64,000 bases of DNA from Burkholderia sp. (GCA_031253835.1 JAIRVP010000063.1:1-64000), one strand, 5' to 3'; positions 54,504 to 63,657 are shown, numbered from the stretch's first letter. Made by a program: numbers and translations. The notes: generated from the letters alone by a model not told the origin.

Positions 54504-54807
54504 CCAGGGCTGCCGGACAGGAAATAATGAGGGCGGCATGGGGCTTTTTAATATCCCGGCAGGAAACGATATGGGCGACGCAAAAAATCGGGCATTCCGG
54601 TGCGCGATTTTTTCCGGCCGCCGCTTCCGTTTTAAATCTCACAGCGTCCTTTCATTAATGCGCGCGCCTTCTCCGATGCCGCGGGCGCATTGATGCCGGC
54701 CCCCTTCATCCCGTTTGACAGCATGGCGACACATCGCGGCGCCACCCTTGCCGCTCGACGCGCCTGCGTCGTCGCCTCACCGAATCGCACCGGAACCTGA
54801 ACGTCCT
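54504..54807. other. 304-bp gap between tagX and tssM
   Basis: Contains a hairpin at 54582-54613 (listed separately) and the upstream region of tssM. A 51-codon open frame from 54538 has no recognisable features and is not called. Confidence 0.5.
54582..54613 (+). terminator. Possible terminator hairpin between tagX and tssM
   Basis: AAAAAATCG and CGATTTTTT arms around a 14-base loop, ending in T6. The stem is AT-rich and so only moderately stable; it may attenuate rather than stop transcription. Confidence 0.5.
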
Positions 54808-57800
54808 ATGCAACGCATCCTCAACGTGCTGACTCATCCGCGTACGCTCTCGATTGTCGGGATCGTCGCGCTAGCGGCGATCCTCTTCATCGTCGCCGAC
54901 ATGCTGCAGCTGCCGCTCCTGTGGGCGGCGATCGCGTTCGCGGCGATCCTCGCGCTGTGGCTCGTCGTCGCGCTGTGGCGCCGCTGGCGCGTGAAGCGCG
55001 CGAACCAGCAGCTCGGCCAGGTGCTCGAGGAGCAGGCGGAAACCGGCAAGATCGCCGCGCCCGCCGCCGCCGCGCTCGCCCCCGATTCGAAGACCGCCGA
55101 CCTCGATGTGCTGCGCACGCGCCTGTCGGATGCGGTGAAGACGATCAAGACGTCGAAGATCGGCCAGGTGTCGGGCGGCTCCGCGCTGTACGAACTGCCG
55201 TGGTACATCGTGATCGGCAACCCGGCCGCCGGCAAGAGCAGCGCCGTGCTCAACTCCGGCCTGCAATTCCCGTTCGCGGACAAGAACAGCGCGGTGATCC
55301 ACGGCATCGGCGGCACGCGTAACTGCGACTGGTTCTTCACGACCGAAGGCATCCTGCTCGACACGGCCGGCCGCTATTCGGTGCACGAGGAAGACCGCAG
55401 CGAGTGGCTCGGCTTCCTCGGCCTGCTCAAGCGCTATCGCCCGAAGGCGCCGATCAACGGCATCATCGTCACCGCGAGCATCGCCGAACTCACCGGCAAC
55501 CGCCCCGAATTCGCGATCAACCTCGCGAAAAACCTCCGCCAGCGCGTTCAGGAGCTGACGGAAAAGCTCGAAGTGTTCGCGCCGGTCTACGTGATGTTCA
55601 CGAAGGCCGACCTGATCACCGGCTTCACCGAATTCTTCAGCAGCAGCGACAAGCACGAGTACGACCGCGTGTGGGGCGCCACCCTGCCCTACGAGCCCGA
55701 CGACAAGCGTGACGTCGTCGCGCAGTTCGACACGCACTTCGAGGAGCTGTACGAAGGGCTGAAGGAAATCAGCGTCGCGCAACTGTCGCTGTCGCGCGGC
55801 AACCAGCTGTCGCCGGGCCAGTTGAGCTTCCCGCTGGAATTCTCGACGATCAAGCCGTCGCTGCGCGCGTTCCTCGCGACGCTGTTCGAGAACAACCCGT
55901 TCCAGTACAAGCCGATCTTCCGCGGCTTCTACTTCACCAGCGCACTGCAGGAAGGCGAAACCAACAGCGCGGCCGCTCAGCGCATCGCGCACCGCTTCGG
56001 CCTCGACGGGAACGCGCTGCCGAAGCCGCACAGCGCGTTCTCGAAGAACGGCTTCTTCCTGCGCGACCTGTTCTCGAAGGTGATCTTCGCGGACCGCCAG
56101 ACGGTGCGCCAGTTCGCGAGCCCGACCAAGACGCGGCTGCGCTACGCGACCTTCTTCGGCTTCGTCGCGGCGCTCGCGATCGCGCTCGGCGGCTGGACCT
56201 GGTCGACGATCGGCAACCAGCAGCTCGTGTCGAACGTGCAGGCCGACCTCGACAACGTCACGCGCCTGCAGCAGGGCCGCAACGACCTGCAGTCGCGCCT
56301 GCAGGCGATGGACATCCTCGAAGACCGGATCGAACAGCTCGAGCAGTTCCGCCGCGACAAGCCGCTGTCGGTGTCGCTCGGCCTGTACCAGGGCGACCGT
56401 CTCGAGCAGCACCTGCTGACCGAGTACTACAACGGCGTGCGCCAGATCCTGCTGGCCCCCGTGTCGCAGAACCTCGCGTCGTTCATGAAGGACGTGAACG
56501 CACACCCCGAACAGCTCGTGCCGATGACGCGCCCGCCCGAATCGGGCGCCGTGCAGGGCGGCACGCTGCCGGTCTCGACCAACGCGGCAGGCGCCGCGCC
56601 GCAGGCCGGCGCCGCACTGGCCGCGTCGGGTGCCGCGCCGGCCGCCGCGCCGCAACAGGCTGCCGCACCGCAGGGCGGCCTCTACAGCGACGCGTCGCCG
56701 ACCAACGTGCAGGACGCGTACAACGCGCTGAAGACGTACCTGATGCTGTCCGACAAGCGCCACGTCGAGCAGGCACACCTGACCGACCAGCTCGCCCGCT
56801 TCTGGCGCGGCTGGCTCGAGACGAATCGCGGCAACATGCCGCGTGACGAGATGATCAAGAGCGCCGAGCGCATGATCTCGTTCTACCTGTCCCGCGTGAA
56901 CGACAACGACTGGCCGATGATCGACGCGAACCTCGCGCTCGTCGACCAGACCCGCGAGAACCTGCGCCGCGTCGTACGCGGCATGCCGGCCCGCCAGCGC
57001 GTCTACGAGGAAATCAAGGCACGCGCGTCGACCCGCTTCGCGCCGATGACCATCGCGCGCATCGTCGGCGACGGCAACCAGTCGCTCGTGGCGGGCAGCT
57101 ACGCGATTCCGGGCACGTTCACGCGTGAAGCGTGGTTCGACTACGTGCAGCCGGCGATCCGCGATGCGGCGACCAAGGAACTGCAGGCGAAGGACTGGGT
57201 GCTGAACACGTCGACGCAGGACGACCTGACGCTGGAAGGCAGCCCCGAGCAGATCCAGAAGACGCTCGTCGGCATGTACAAGACCGAGTACGCGCAGCAC
57301 TGGCAGAAGTTCATGCAGGGCATCGCGGTGCAGGGCTTCAGCAGCTTCGGCCAGGCCGTCGACGGGATGAACCGCCTCGGCGACCCGCAGGATTCGCCGA
57401 TCCGCAAGATCCTCGAGACCGCGTACGACCAGACGTCGTGGGACAACCCGTCGCTCGCGAACGTGACGATCAAGAAGGCGCAGACGGGCGTCGTAAACTG
57501 GGTCAAGCAGCTGTTCTCGCGCTCGCAGGCCGGCCAGGTGGCGGCCGCCAACATCGACATCAACGGCAATCCGGCCGAGGTGCCGATGGGTCCGATCGGC
57601 CAGGAGTTCATCGGGCTCGCGCGGATCGTCGCGACGCATGACGGCACGTCGATGCTCAAGGGCTACATGGAGTCGCTGTCGAAGGTCCGTACCCGCTTCA
57701 ACGTGATCAAGAACCAGGGCGACCCGGGCCCGGGCGCGCGCCAGCTGATGCAGCAGACGCTCGACGGCAACGGTTCGGAACTCGCCGATTCGCTGAAGCT

Positions 57801-58755
57801 CGTCGACGAGCAGATGCTGACGGGCCTCACCGATTCGCAACGCAAGTCGCTGCGTCCGCTGCTGGTGCGGCCGCTGATGCAGGCGTTCGCGGTCGTGATC
57901 CAGCCGGCCAGCGCCGAAGTCAACAAGGTGTGGAACGCGCAGGTCTACCAGCCGTTCCAGAACTCGCTCGCGACGAAGTACCCGTTCGCGGCGAGCGCCA
58001 AGGTCGAGGCCGGCGCCGGCGAGATCGCGCAGGTGTTCGGTCCGGACGGCTCGATCGCGAAGTTCGTCGGCACGACGCTCGGGCCGCTCGCGGTGCGCCG
58101 CGGCGACACGCTCGCCGCCCGCACGTGGGGCGACATGGGCATCGGGCTCACGCCGGACTTCACGAACGGCTTCGCGCGCTGGGTCGCCCCGCTCGCAGGC
58201 GGTGCCGCCGGCAGCGCGGCCGCGTCGTCCGAGCCGCAGACCGTGTTCCAGATCCTGCCGCAGCCGAGCACGGGCACGACGGAATACACGATCGCGATCG
58301 ACGGCCAGCAACTGCGCTACCGCAACACGCCGCCGCAGTGGACCAACTTCGTGTGGCCGAACCCGCAGGGCTCGCCGGGCGCGACGCTGTCCGCGACGAC
58401 CTTCGACGGCCGCACGGTGCAACTCGTCAACGAGCCGGGCCGCTACGGTCTCGAGAAGCTCATCAACTCGGCGCAGCGCAAGCGCCGTCCGGACGGCACC
58501 TTCGACCTGACGTGGGCGCAGGGCAGCGTGAACGTGTCGGTGACGATGCGCATCATCAGCACGTCGCAACCGTCCAGCGGGGGCGGTGACCAGCCGCAGC
58601 AGCAGAGCCTGCGCGGCCTGCAGCTGCCGTCGTCGGTCGCCGACGCGAGCGCGGGCGCCGCGCAGAACGCAACCCAGTCCGCCGGCACGGGCACGCCGGC
58701 CGCGGCGCCGGCCGTCGCGGCCGCCAACGCAACGCATGCACAGGGGGCGCAATGA
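54808..58755 (+). CDS. tssM: Type VI secretion membrane complex subunit TssM (IcmF/VasK)
   Basis: 1315 residues from MQRILNVLTHPRTLS. Two N-terminal membrane helices (about 13-30 and 39-57), a cytoplasmic GTPase-like domain with Walker A GNPAAGKSS (137-145) and DTAGRYSVHE, a third helix near 447-466, and a large periplasmic part. An Ala/Pro/Gln-rich insert lies at about 580-630. With TssL and TssJ it forms the trans-envelope channel scaffold that docks the baseplate. It is intact. Its stop overlaps tagF by four bases. In-frame codons upstream to 54715 are less likely starts. Confidence 0.96.
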   Translation: MQRILNVLTHPRTLSIVGIVALAAILFIVADMLQLPLLWAAIAFAAILALWLVVALWRRWRVKRANQQLGQVLEEQAETGKIAAPAAAALAPDSKTADLDVLRTRLSDAVKTIKTSKIGQVSGGSALYELPWYIVIGNPAAGKSSAVLNSGLQFPFADKNSAVIHGIGGTRNCDWFFTTEGILLDTAGRYSVHEEDRSEWLGFLGLLKRYRPKAPINGIIVTASIAELTGNRPEFAINLAKNLRQRVQELTEKLEVFAPVYVMFTKADLITGFTEFFSSSDKHEYDRVWGATLPYEPDDKRDVVAQFDTHFEELYEGLKEISVAQLSLSRGNQLSPGQLSFPLEFSTIKPSLRAFLATLFENNPFQYKPIFRGFYFTSALQEGETNSAAAQRIAHRFGLDGNALPKPHSAFSKNGFFLRDLFSKVIFADRQTVRQFASPTKTRLRYATFFGFVAALAIALGGWTWSTIGNQQLVSNVQADLDNVTRLQQGRNDLQSRLQAMDILEDRIEQLEQFRRDKPLSVSLGLYQGDRLEQHLLTEYYNGVRQILLAPVSQNLASFMKDVNAHPEQLVPMTRPPESGAVQGGTLPVSTNAAGAAPQAGAALAASGAAPAAAPQQAAAPQGGLYSDASPTNVQDAYNALKTYLMLSDKRHVEQAHLTDQLARFWRGWLETNRGNMPRDEMIKSAERMISFYLSRVNDNDWPMIDANLALVDQTRENLRRVVRGMPARQRVYEEIKARASTRFAPMTIARIVGDGNQSLVAGSYAIPGTFTREAWFDYVQPAIRDAATKELQAKDWVLNTSTQDDLTLEGSPEQIQKTLVGMYKTEYAQHWQKFMQGIAVQGFSSFGQAVDGMNRLGDPQDSPIRKILETAYDQTSWDNPSLANVTIKKAQTGVVNWVKQLFSRSQAGQVAAANIDINGNPAEVPMGPIGQEFIGLARIVATHDGTSMLKGYMESLSKVRTRFNVIKNQGDPGPGARQLMQQTLDGNGSELADSLKLVDEQMLTGLTDSQRKSLRPLLVRPLMQAFAVVIQPASAEVNKVWNAQVYQPFQNSLATKYPFAASAKVEAGAGEIAQVFGPDGSIAKFVGTTLGPLAVRRGDTLAARTWGDMGIGLTPDFTNGFARWVAPLAGGAAGSAAASSEPQTVFQILPQPSTGTTEYTIAIDGQQLRYRNTPPQWTNFVWPNPQGSPGATLSATTFDGRTVQLVNEPGRYGLEKLINSAQRKRRPDGTFDLTWAQGSVNVSVTMRIISTSQPSSGGGDQPQQQSLRGLQLPSSVADASAGAAQNATQSAGTGTPAAAPAVAAANATHAQGAQ

Positions 58756-59741
58756 CGCAAACCGTTCAGGCGCAAATCGCCTACTTCGGCAAGATTCCGT
58801 CGCGCGGCGACTTCGTCAAGAGCGCACACAATCCGCAGCTGCTGCAGACGCTCGATCGCTGGATCGCGCAGGCGCTCGAGCTGCTCGCGGAAGATCCGCG
58901 CTGGAAGATCGTCTACGAGGATGCGAAGCCGATGCATTTCGCGTTCCTCGGCTCGCGCAGCAAGCTCGCGATCGCAGGCCACATGGTCGCGAGCCACGAC
59001 GTGTCGATGCGCCGCTTCCCGTTCCTCGGCGCGACCGCGCTCGAGGTCGACCGGCCGCTCGCGTTCCTCGCGCGCAGCCCGCTCGCGTTCGCGCGGCTGT
59101 GGTCGCGCGTCGCCACGCAGATCCCGCCGCTGCTCGGCAAGGACGAGCCGCCCGGCGCGCTGCAGGCGCTCGGCGACACGCAGGTGCCGATCGACGTCGG
59201 CGGCCCCGGCACGTCGCATGACGGCACCTTCAACGATTTCGTCGAACACCAGTCGCTGTACGGCCTCCAGGAGATGCTGCTCGAAAGCGGTCATCCGGTG
59301 CGGCTGCGCGGCGCGATGCTCGCGCTCGGCTCGCTGCTGCGGCCGGTGATGCAGAGCGGCTCGTCGCACATCGAACGCGGCCTCACGCTGCCGCTGCCGG
59401 TCGATCCGTTCTACCGCAGCCTCGTCGCCGCGTTCTGGCTCGAACTGATCGCGCCGTTCGTCGCGCAGGCCGACTTCGAGCTCGCGATCTTCATCGGCAC
59501 GATCGCCGAGCGCGAACGCCTCATCATCGGCTTCAACGGCGCGTCGGCCAAGACGCTGCTGAGCGTGGTCGACCCGCAGACCTACGCCGCCCACAACATC
59601 GACATCGACGATCCCGAGTGGATCGACGCCCATGCGCAAAACGATCAGCAGATCAGCAAGCTCGTCAGCTACCTCGACCAACCGCAACTCTCGCTGCGCG
59701 TCGCCATCGACGCGTTCCGCGAAGCGTTCATCGGAGGCTGA
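58752..59741 (+). CDS. tagF: Type VI secretion-associated protein TagF (ImpM family)
   Basis: 329 residues. The N-terminus QIAYFGKIPSRGDFVKSAHN is the TagF signature, with W-x-RW-like and FPFLGATALEVDRP segments following. TagF represses T6SS activity post-translationally in Pseudomonas and Agrobacterium; in those systems it opposes threonine phosphorylation. No ppkA or pppA gene is in the window. ATGA overlap with tssM shows coupling. Confidence 0.92.
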   Translation: MTQTVQAQIAYFGKIPSRGDFVKSAHNPQLLQTLDRWIAQALELLAEDPRWKIVYEDAKPMHFAFLGSRSKLAIAGHMVASHDVSMRRFPFLGATALEVDRPLAFLARSPLAFARLWSRVATQIPPLLGKDEPPGALQALGDTQVPIDVGGPGTSHDGTFNDFVEHQSLYGLQEMLLESGHPVRLRGAMLALGSLLRPVMQSGSSHIERGLTLPLPVDPFYRSLVAAFWLELIAPFVAQADFELAIFIGTIAERERLIIGFNGASAKTLLSVVDPQTYAAHNIDIDDPEWIDAHAQNDQQISKLVSYLDQPQLSLRVAIDAFREAFIGG

Positions 59742-59745
59742 CGGG

Positions 59746-60696
59746 ATGCATCGCACGATTCACGCCCGGCGCGCCCGTTTTTCGGCCGCCCTCTCGCCCG
59801 CCCTCGCCGCGCTCTTCGCCGCCGGCCTCGTCGCCAGCGGCGCGGCCTTCGCGCAGAACACGGGCGCCACCGTCACGCCGGTCGGCAACGGCACGGTCGC
59901 GACGACCGCGCTGCCGTCGTCGAACCCGAACGCCGGCGCCGCGTCCGGCACGGTGGTGCACGGCACGGCCGGCACGATCACGCCGCCGCCTGCGAACGCG
60001 ACGCCCGGCCAGGTGGTCGTCGGCGGCAAGGTGCCCGACGAGGCGACCAAGGCCGCCGTGCTGCAGAAGCTGCGCGACACCTACGGCGCGACGAACGTCG
60101 TCGACCAGGTCGAGGTCGGCGACGTTGCGACGCCGCCGAACTGGAGCGCCAACGTGCAGAAGCTGCTCGGCGCGCAGCTCAAGCAGATCAGCAAGGGCCA
60201 GCTGAAGATCAACGGCACGCAGATCGAGATGAAGGGCGAGGTGCACAACGAAGCGCAGCGCCAGCAGCTCGCCAGCGACATGGCGAACACGCTGAACCCG
60301 AAGTACACGATCAAGAACGGGCTGCGCGTGTCGGCATCCGAGCAGGGCGTGCTCGACCAGACGCTCGCGAATCGCACGATCGAGTTCGAGACGGGCAGCG
60401 CGACGCTCACGCCGCAAGGCAGACAGATTCTCGACCAGATGGGAGCCGCGCTCGCGAAGATGCAGAACCGCACGGTCGACATCATCGGCCACACCGACAA
60501 CTCGGGGAACCGGACGTCGAACATCGCGCTGAGCCAGGCGCGTGCGGACGCGGTGAAGGGTTATCTGATCACGAAGAGCATTCCGCCGCAGCAGATGACG
60601 ACGACGGGCGTCGGGCCGGATCAGCCGATCGCGCCAAATGATACGGCGGAAGGGCGGGCGAGGAATCGGCGGATCGAGTTCCGGGTGGGGCAGTAG
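59746..60696 (+). CDS. OmpA-family protein of the T6SS cluster with BON-like N-terminal repeats
   Basis: 316 residues. A signal peptide ends near ASGAAFA. The middle (about 85-205) shows two BON-like stretches (VVGGKVPDEATKAAVLQKLR and LKINGTQIEMKGEVHNEAQR). The C-terminal OmpA domain carries the peptidoglycan-binding DIIGHTDNSGN and ARNRRIEFRVG. It probably tethers the T6SS envelope complex to the cell wall, replacing the peptidoglycan-binding domain missing from some TssL proteins. It starts four bases after tagF and ends the operon. Confidence 0.88.
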   Translation: MHRTIHARRARFSAALSPALAALFAAGLVASGAAFAQNTGATVTPVGNGTVATTALPSSNPNAGAASGTVVHGTAGTITPPPANATPGQVVVGGKVPDEATKAAVLQKLRDTYGATNVVDQVEVGDVATPPNWSANVQKLLGAQLKQISKGQLKINGTQIEMKGEVHNEAQRQQLASDMANTLNPKYTIKNGLRVSASEQGVLDQTLANRTIEFETGSATLTPQGRQILDQMGAALAKMQNRTVDIIGHTDNSGNRTSNIALSQARADAVKGYLITKSIPPQQMTTTGVGPDQPIAPNDTAEGRARNRRIEFRVGQ

Positions 60697-60712
60697 GTGG
60701 GCCACGTTGTCA

Positions 60713-60821
60713 CCGCGCGGATCGGTATTCGCATCGCTTCGCCGAATACAGTCCGCGCGGGGTAACGACTCGCTGGCCCTCTACGCCTCCCGCTCGCGGC
60801 AGTCGCATTGTTGCGACTGCC
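60713..60821. repeat. Inverted repeats between convergent OmpA-family gene and membrane-protein gene
   Basis: Two dyads without U-runs. Outer CCGCGCGGA (60713-60721) faces TCCGCGCGG (60752-60760), with inner GTATTCG/CGAATAC nested between them. A second hairpin, GGCAGTCGCA-TTGT-TGCGACTGCC, follows at 60798-60821. They may stop transcription from both sides or mark a recombination scar. Confidence 0.55.
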
Positions 60822-60833
60822 AACCCCACCGTT

Positions 60834-61613
60834 TCAATCACCGATCAACGTGACCGGCTTACCGTGAATGCGTTCCAGCCGACGCGGCGTGCCAATCATC
60901 AACAGGCTGCCTTTGACGACAAGGCCGATCAGAAACTGCGAGCACGGGTATAGCAGCATCGCCGAGAACAACAGCAAGTCCGCTGAAGCCGGCAAAGGCA
61001 TCCGTGTCCGTACAGCCAGGAACACGGCCGGTGCGGCAAACAGGACGAGCCCCTGGCCAATCCGGACGATCGGGCCGCGACGGTCCGAAAACGTGCCCAA
61101 CTGCTGCATTGCCGACAGGCTGTACTGAATCTCGCTGCCGGCATCCCTGAATGCGTGCGCGATGAACTCGGGTTTTCCGAGAGCGCCGGAAACCTGGCGG
61201 GCCGTCATGACTATTCCGAGAAGGGTTCCCGACACCGCAGCAGCGACGCACGTGATGCGAATCGTCACAGGCATCGGCACGGATGAAAAATAGAACATCC
61301 ACGAGATACCCGCGATCAGGAAATAGACCGACCAGCATACGAGGACCATGGTGACGCCGTACAGCCACAGGCGCCCTCGCCCGCCGTCGGCTCGCCATGC
61401 GGCCGCTTGGCCGACGATGGTGGTCAGCGCCACGCCAGCGGCGATCTTCAACGGCAGCGAATCGCCCAAAAACAGCGGCGTTCCGAGCACATACGCACAC
61501 CCGATCAGGAAAGCACAGGTGGCCAGATTCGCGCTGAAAATTGCGCGGTATCGTTCGCGTATGGCACTTCGTTCCGTCGGCTCAGTTGATTGCAGTGGGT
61601 CGATTGCCGTCAT
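60834..61613 (-). CDS. Multi-pass membrane protein, tandem family copy 1 (unknown function)
   Basis: 259 residues from MTAIDPLQSTEPTERSAIRE. Five to six hydrophobic helices. It aligns along its length with the next gene: SVPMPVTIRI against YVPMPVSLKA in the loop after helix 4, and RRLERIHGKPVTLIGD against LKLERQTGKKVILGQ at the C-terminus. Tandem diverged membrane proteins beside T6SS genes are often immunity proteins to membrane-targeting effectors; this is inference. A longer in-frame extension to 61724 is hydrophilic and unlikely. Confidence 0.75.
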   Translation of the reverse strand: MTAIDPLQSTEPTERSAIRERYRAIFSANLATCAFLIGCAYVLGTPLFLGDSLPLKIAAGVALTTIVGQAAAWRADGGRGRLWLYGVTMVLVCWSVYFLIAGISWMFYFSSVPMPVTIRITCVAAAVSGTLLGIVMTARQVSGALGKPEFIAHAFRDAGSEIQYSLSAMQQLGTFSDRRGPIVRIGQGLVLFAAPAVFLAVRTRMPLPASADLLLFSAMLLYPCSQFLIGLVVKGSLLMIGTPRRLERIHGKPVTLIGD

Positions 61614-61683
61614 GCATTTTCCGGAAAGATTTGTGGCAGGCGAATCACGAATCGGAAGGTTTCGACGAGTGACGAATCGCCGG

Positions 61684-62442
61684 TCATTGCCCGAGAATGA
61701 CCTTCTTGCCGGTCTGTCGCTCAAGCTTCAGCGGCAAATACACTCGAAAAAATAAATTTCGCACATAGAAATTCCCGATGATCGAGACCGACATCGGGAA
61801 TCCGAGGAGTGACATGATTATGCACAACACGTGCGGCCCGACGCTCTCGCCCAAAACACGATTCGCGCTCGACCCGAACGCCGCGGCAAACGGCATCAAG
61901 TACGCGACAATCGACATCAACGTCGCCGTCAACGGGGTTCTTGACGTCAAGTGATCGACATAGCCACTACACGAGTGACGCAGAATCAGATTCTTGCCAG
62001 CGTCGAGATAAATCGTATTCACAACTGCGTCTTTCTTCGCGGCGCTGCGAAAATCCGAAAGAACCATGATGGCGTGCCACCCGAGAATGACAAAACACGC
62101 CAGCACCACCGAAGCCTTCAAGGAGACTGGCATCGGAACATACAACACATAGAACAACCAAACGAATGCAATCATCAACCACGGAAGCAGCGCCAGCATC
62201 GAGACAATGCCTTCGACCCAGAGTCTCCGCGACTGCCGATTCATCGAATAGTGAAAAGACAACACAATCGACACGAAGCACTGCACGACCAGCACCAATT
62301 TCCACACCCAAGCCGCCACCACACCTAGTTGCGAGAATACGTAATAGATGCCGGCCACAAGCATGCCGAGCGCCAATCCGATCACAGCCAATCTTCCGTG
62401 CAAATCTATCGGGGAACCGTCGTCAAGGTCAGATTTCATCAT
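61684..62442 (-). CDS. Multi-pass membrane protein, tandem family copy 2 (unknown function)
   Basis: 252 residues from MMKSDLDDGSPIDLHGRLAV. Five to six hydrophobic helices, the YVPMPVSLKA loop and the basic C-terminus KLERQTGKKVILGQ. Paralogue of copy 1 and of the remnant immediately upstream. Base composition is clearly AT-richer than the T6SS genes. Between it and copy 1 there are 70 bp without other features. Confidence 0.75.
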   Translation of the reverse strand: MMKSDLDDGSPIDLHGRLAVIGLALGMLVAGIYYVFSQLGVVAAWVWKLVLVVQCFVSIVLSFHYSMNRQSRRLWVEGIVSMLALLPWLMIAFVWLFYVLYVPMPVSLKASVVLACFVILGWHAIMVLSDFRSAAKKDAVVNTIYLDAGKNLILRHSCSGYVDHLTSRTPLTATLMSIVAYLMPFAAAFGSSANRVLGESVGPHVLCIIMSLLGFPMSVSIIGNFYVRNLFFRVYLPLKLERQTGKKVILGQ

Positions 62443-62462
62443 TCACACAACCGATCGACCAG

Positions 62463-62588
62463 TCACAGATCAAGGATGGTCTTCTTTCCGGCTTCCCGCT
62501 CGAGCCCGACCAACAAGTAGATATGAAAATATGCCAATCGCACAATGAAACCCTCGATCATCAGACGAGGAAAATAGAAAGCCGGCCA
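62463..62588 (-). pseudogene. Truncated third copy of the tandem membrane-protein family
   Basis: One frame with no N-terminal part gives about 41 residues ending YLLVGLEREAGKKTILDL and a stop. It matches the C-terminus of copy 2 (YLPLKLERQTGKKVILGQ) in position and pattern. An in-frame stop at its 5' end and the IS remnant beginning 33 bp further up show that the rest of the gene is lost. Confidence 0.8.
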
Positions 62589-62620
62589 TCAACAGAATGA
62601 ATGGACTCGCCTCTATCGGC

Positions 62621-63213
62621 GTTGTTGCATAAACCGAATGTGAGGACGAGGTAGCGCTCATGTTCACGATCTCAGGTAACGCGAACGGACTGCGGACGTG
62701 CGAGATCCGCCATGTGGTTGATCACGCCCACGCGGATAGCGACCTCGGTCGCCTGCGAGTCGGTGCGACGTACCCAGAGGCAGTTATCCATGAGCGTCTT
62801 CAGTCGATACATCGCGTTCTCCGCGAGCGAGCGCCGGTGGTAGCCGCTGTCTTTCTTCCATTCTCGGCGGCCGTCTCGAGCGATCACATCGACTGCGTCG
62901 TTGCGCCACGTCTCCCCCGGCGTGTGCGGGGCCAATGAGCGACGCCTTCGCGTGGCGGCTCGACGTCGGGCATGCTGGCAAGGGCGGCTTCGTCGATCCA
63001 CATCGTGACGTTACCTCGATTGATCATACCGGCGTTGTACGTCGCTCAGTTCCTGACGCGGTAGCGCGCCTTCGGCTCATGCTTCTTGCTTGTGCCCCTA
63101 CGCATCTTCTCGGCAAAAACGAGAATCTACGCAGGAACCCGATTTGCTAACAGGGGCCTCGCCCCGGCCGTTGCACGTAAACGTCACCGTGCCACGACCG
63201 ATTTATGCAACCA
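62621..63213 (-). mobile_element. Decayed IS5-type insertion sequence (internally deleted)
   Basis: About 590 bp, half of a full IS5-group element. Terminal repeats are still visible: GTTGCATAAACCG at 62624-62636 and the inverse CGATTTATGCAAC at 63198-63210, one mismatch over 13. It contains the broken transposase gene. No clear target-site duplication was found. It separates the truncated membrane gene from the LprI-like gene. Confidence 0.8.
62672..63105 (-). pseudogene. IS5-family transposase remnant
   Basis: The N-terminus MRRGTSKKHEPKARYRVRN stops at codon 20 (TGA where relatives have Trp), then continues ATYNAGMINRGNVTMWIDEA. Part of the middle is missing and the frame shifts. The conserved C-terminus follows (KKDSGYHRRSLAENAMYRLK and TEVAIRVGVINHMADLARPQ). 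About 430 bp remain of roughly 950 expected. It cannot make active transposase. Confidence 0.85.
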
Positions 63214-63232
63214 CACCTCGACACATCGTCAC

Positions 63233-63646
63233 TTACTGATCCTGCACCTGCTTCAGGTAATCCTGGAGCGTCTTCGTTCGTTGCTCCGTCAACTCTGTGA
63301 GGCATTGTGAATGATTGACAATTAGCCACTGATGCGCACCACCATTCAGGCTGGTTTTAAGATCGCATTCAGCGTCTCGAAACGTGACCCAAGCACGTTG
63401 GGCCGAAACAATCTGAGTCTTCGGAATTACGCCGCTATCCGGATCATCTTTCAATACACCCAGCAGTTTTTTGTACGCCGAATTTAATTTCAGATCAGCC
63501 GATCGCCGATCCTTTTCAGCGCACTGGTAGTTTATTTGAGCACTCTCAGCATCAACTCCTCCCGGCGGATTATTACAATCCAACGCAAAAGCACTCACAG
63601 ACACAACCAACGAAAAAATCGCACCAAAAAGCAATTTAAATTTCAT
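63233..63646 (-). CDS. LprI-like (DUF1311) periplasmic protein
   Basis: 137 residues from MKFKLLFGAIFSLVVSVSAF, a signal peptide cleaved after SAFA. The mature part has the four-Cys LprI pattern (LDCNNPP, YQCAEKD, AECDLKT, SQCLTEL) with AQRAWVTFRDAEC, the family hallmark. LprI proteins inhibit lysozyme in mycobacteria. The Shine-Dalgarno GAGGGG overlaps the stop of the gene before it, so they are coupled. Here it may neutralise a wall-degrading effector; this is inference. AT-rich. Confidence 0.85.
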   Translation of the reverse strand: MKFKLLFGAIFSLVVSVSAFALDCNNPPGGVDAESAQINYQCAEKDRRSADLKLNSAYKKLLGVLKDDPDSGVIPKTQIVSAQRAWVTFRDAECDLKTSLNGGAHQWLIVNHSQCLTELTEQRTKTLQDYLKQVQDQ

Positions 63647-63657
63647 CTTCACACCCC

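Noticed and set aside
54538..54693. 51-codon frame MGLFNIPAGND... between tagX and tssM
   Set aside because: Its start has a purine-rich upstream sequence, but the second half is basic and random-looking and passes through the hairpin at 54582-54613; no family resemblance.
54871..58752. 1293-codon open frame on the minus strand opposite tssM
   Set aside because: Arg/Ala/Asp-rich composition with no domains, an antisense shadow caused by high GC at third positions; tssM on the plus strand has full family motifs.
62660..62938. 92-codon plus-strand frame within the IS remnant
   Set aside because: It is the antisense of the conserved transposase C-terminus.
62621..63213. An active insertion sequence
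   Set aside because: In-frame TGA at codon 20, internal loss of about half the transposase and a frameshift leave no functional gene.
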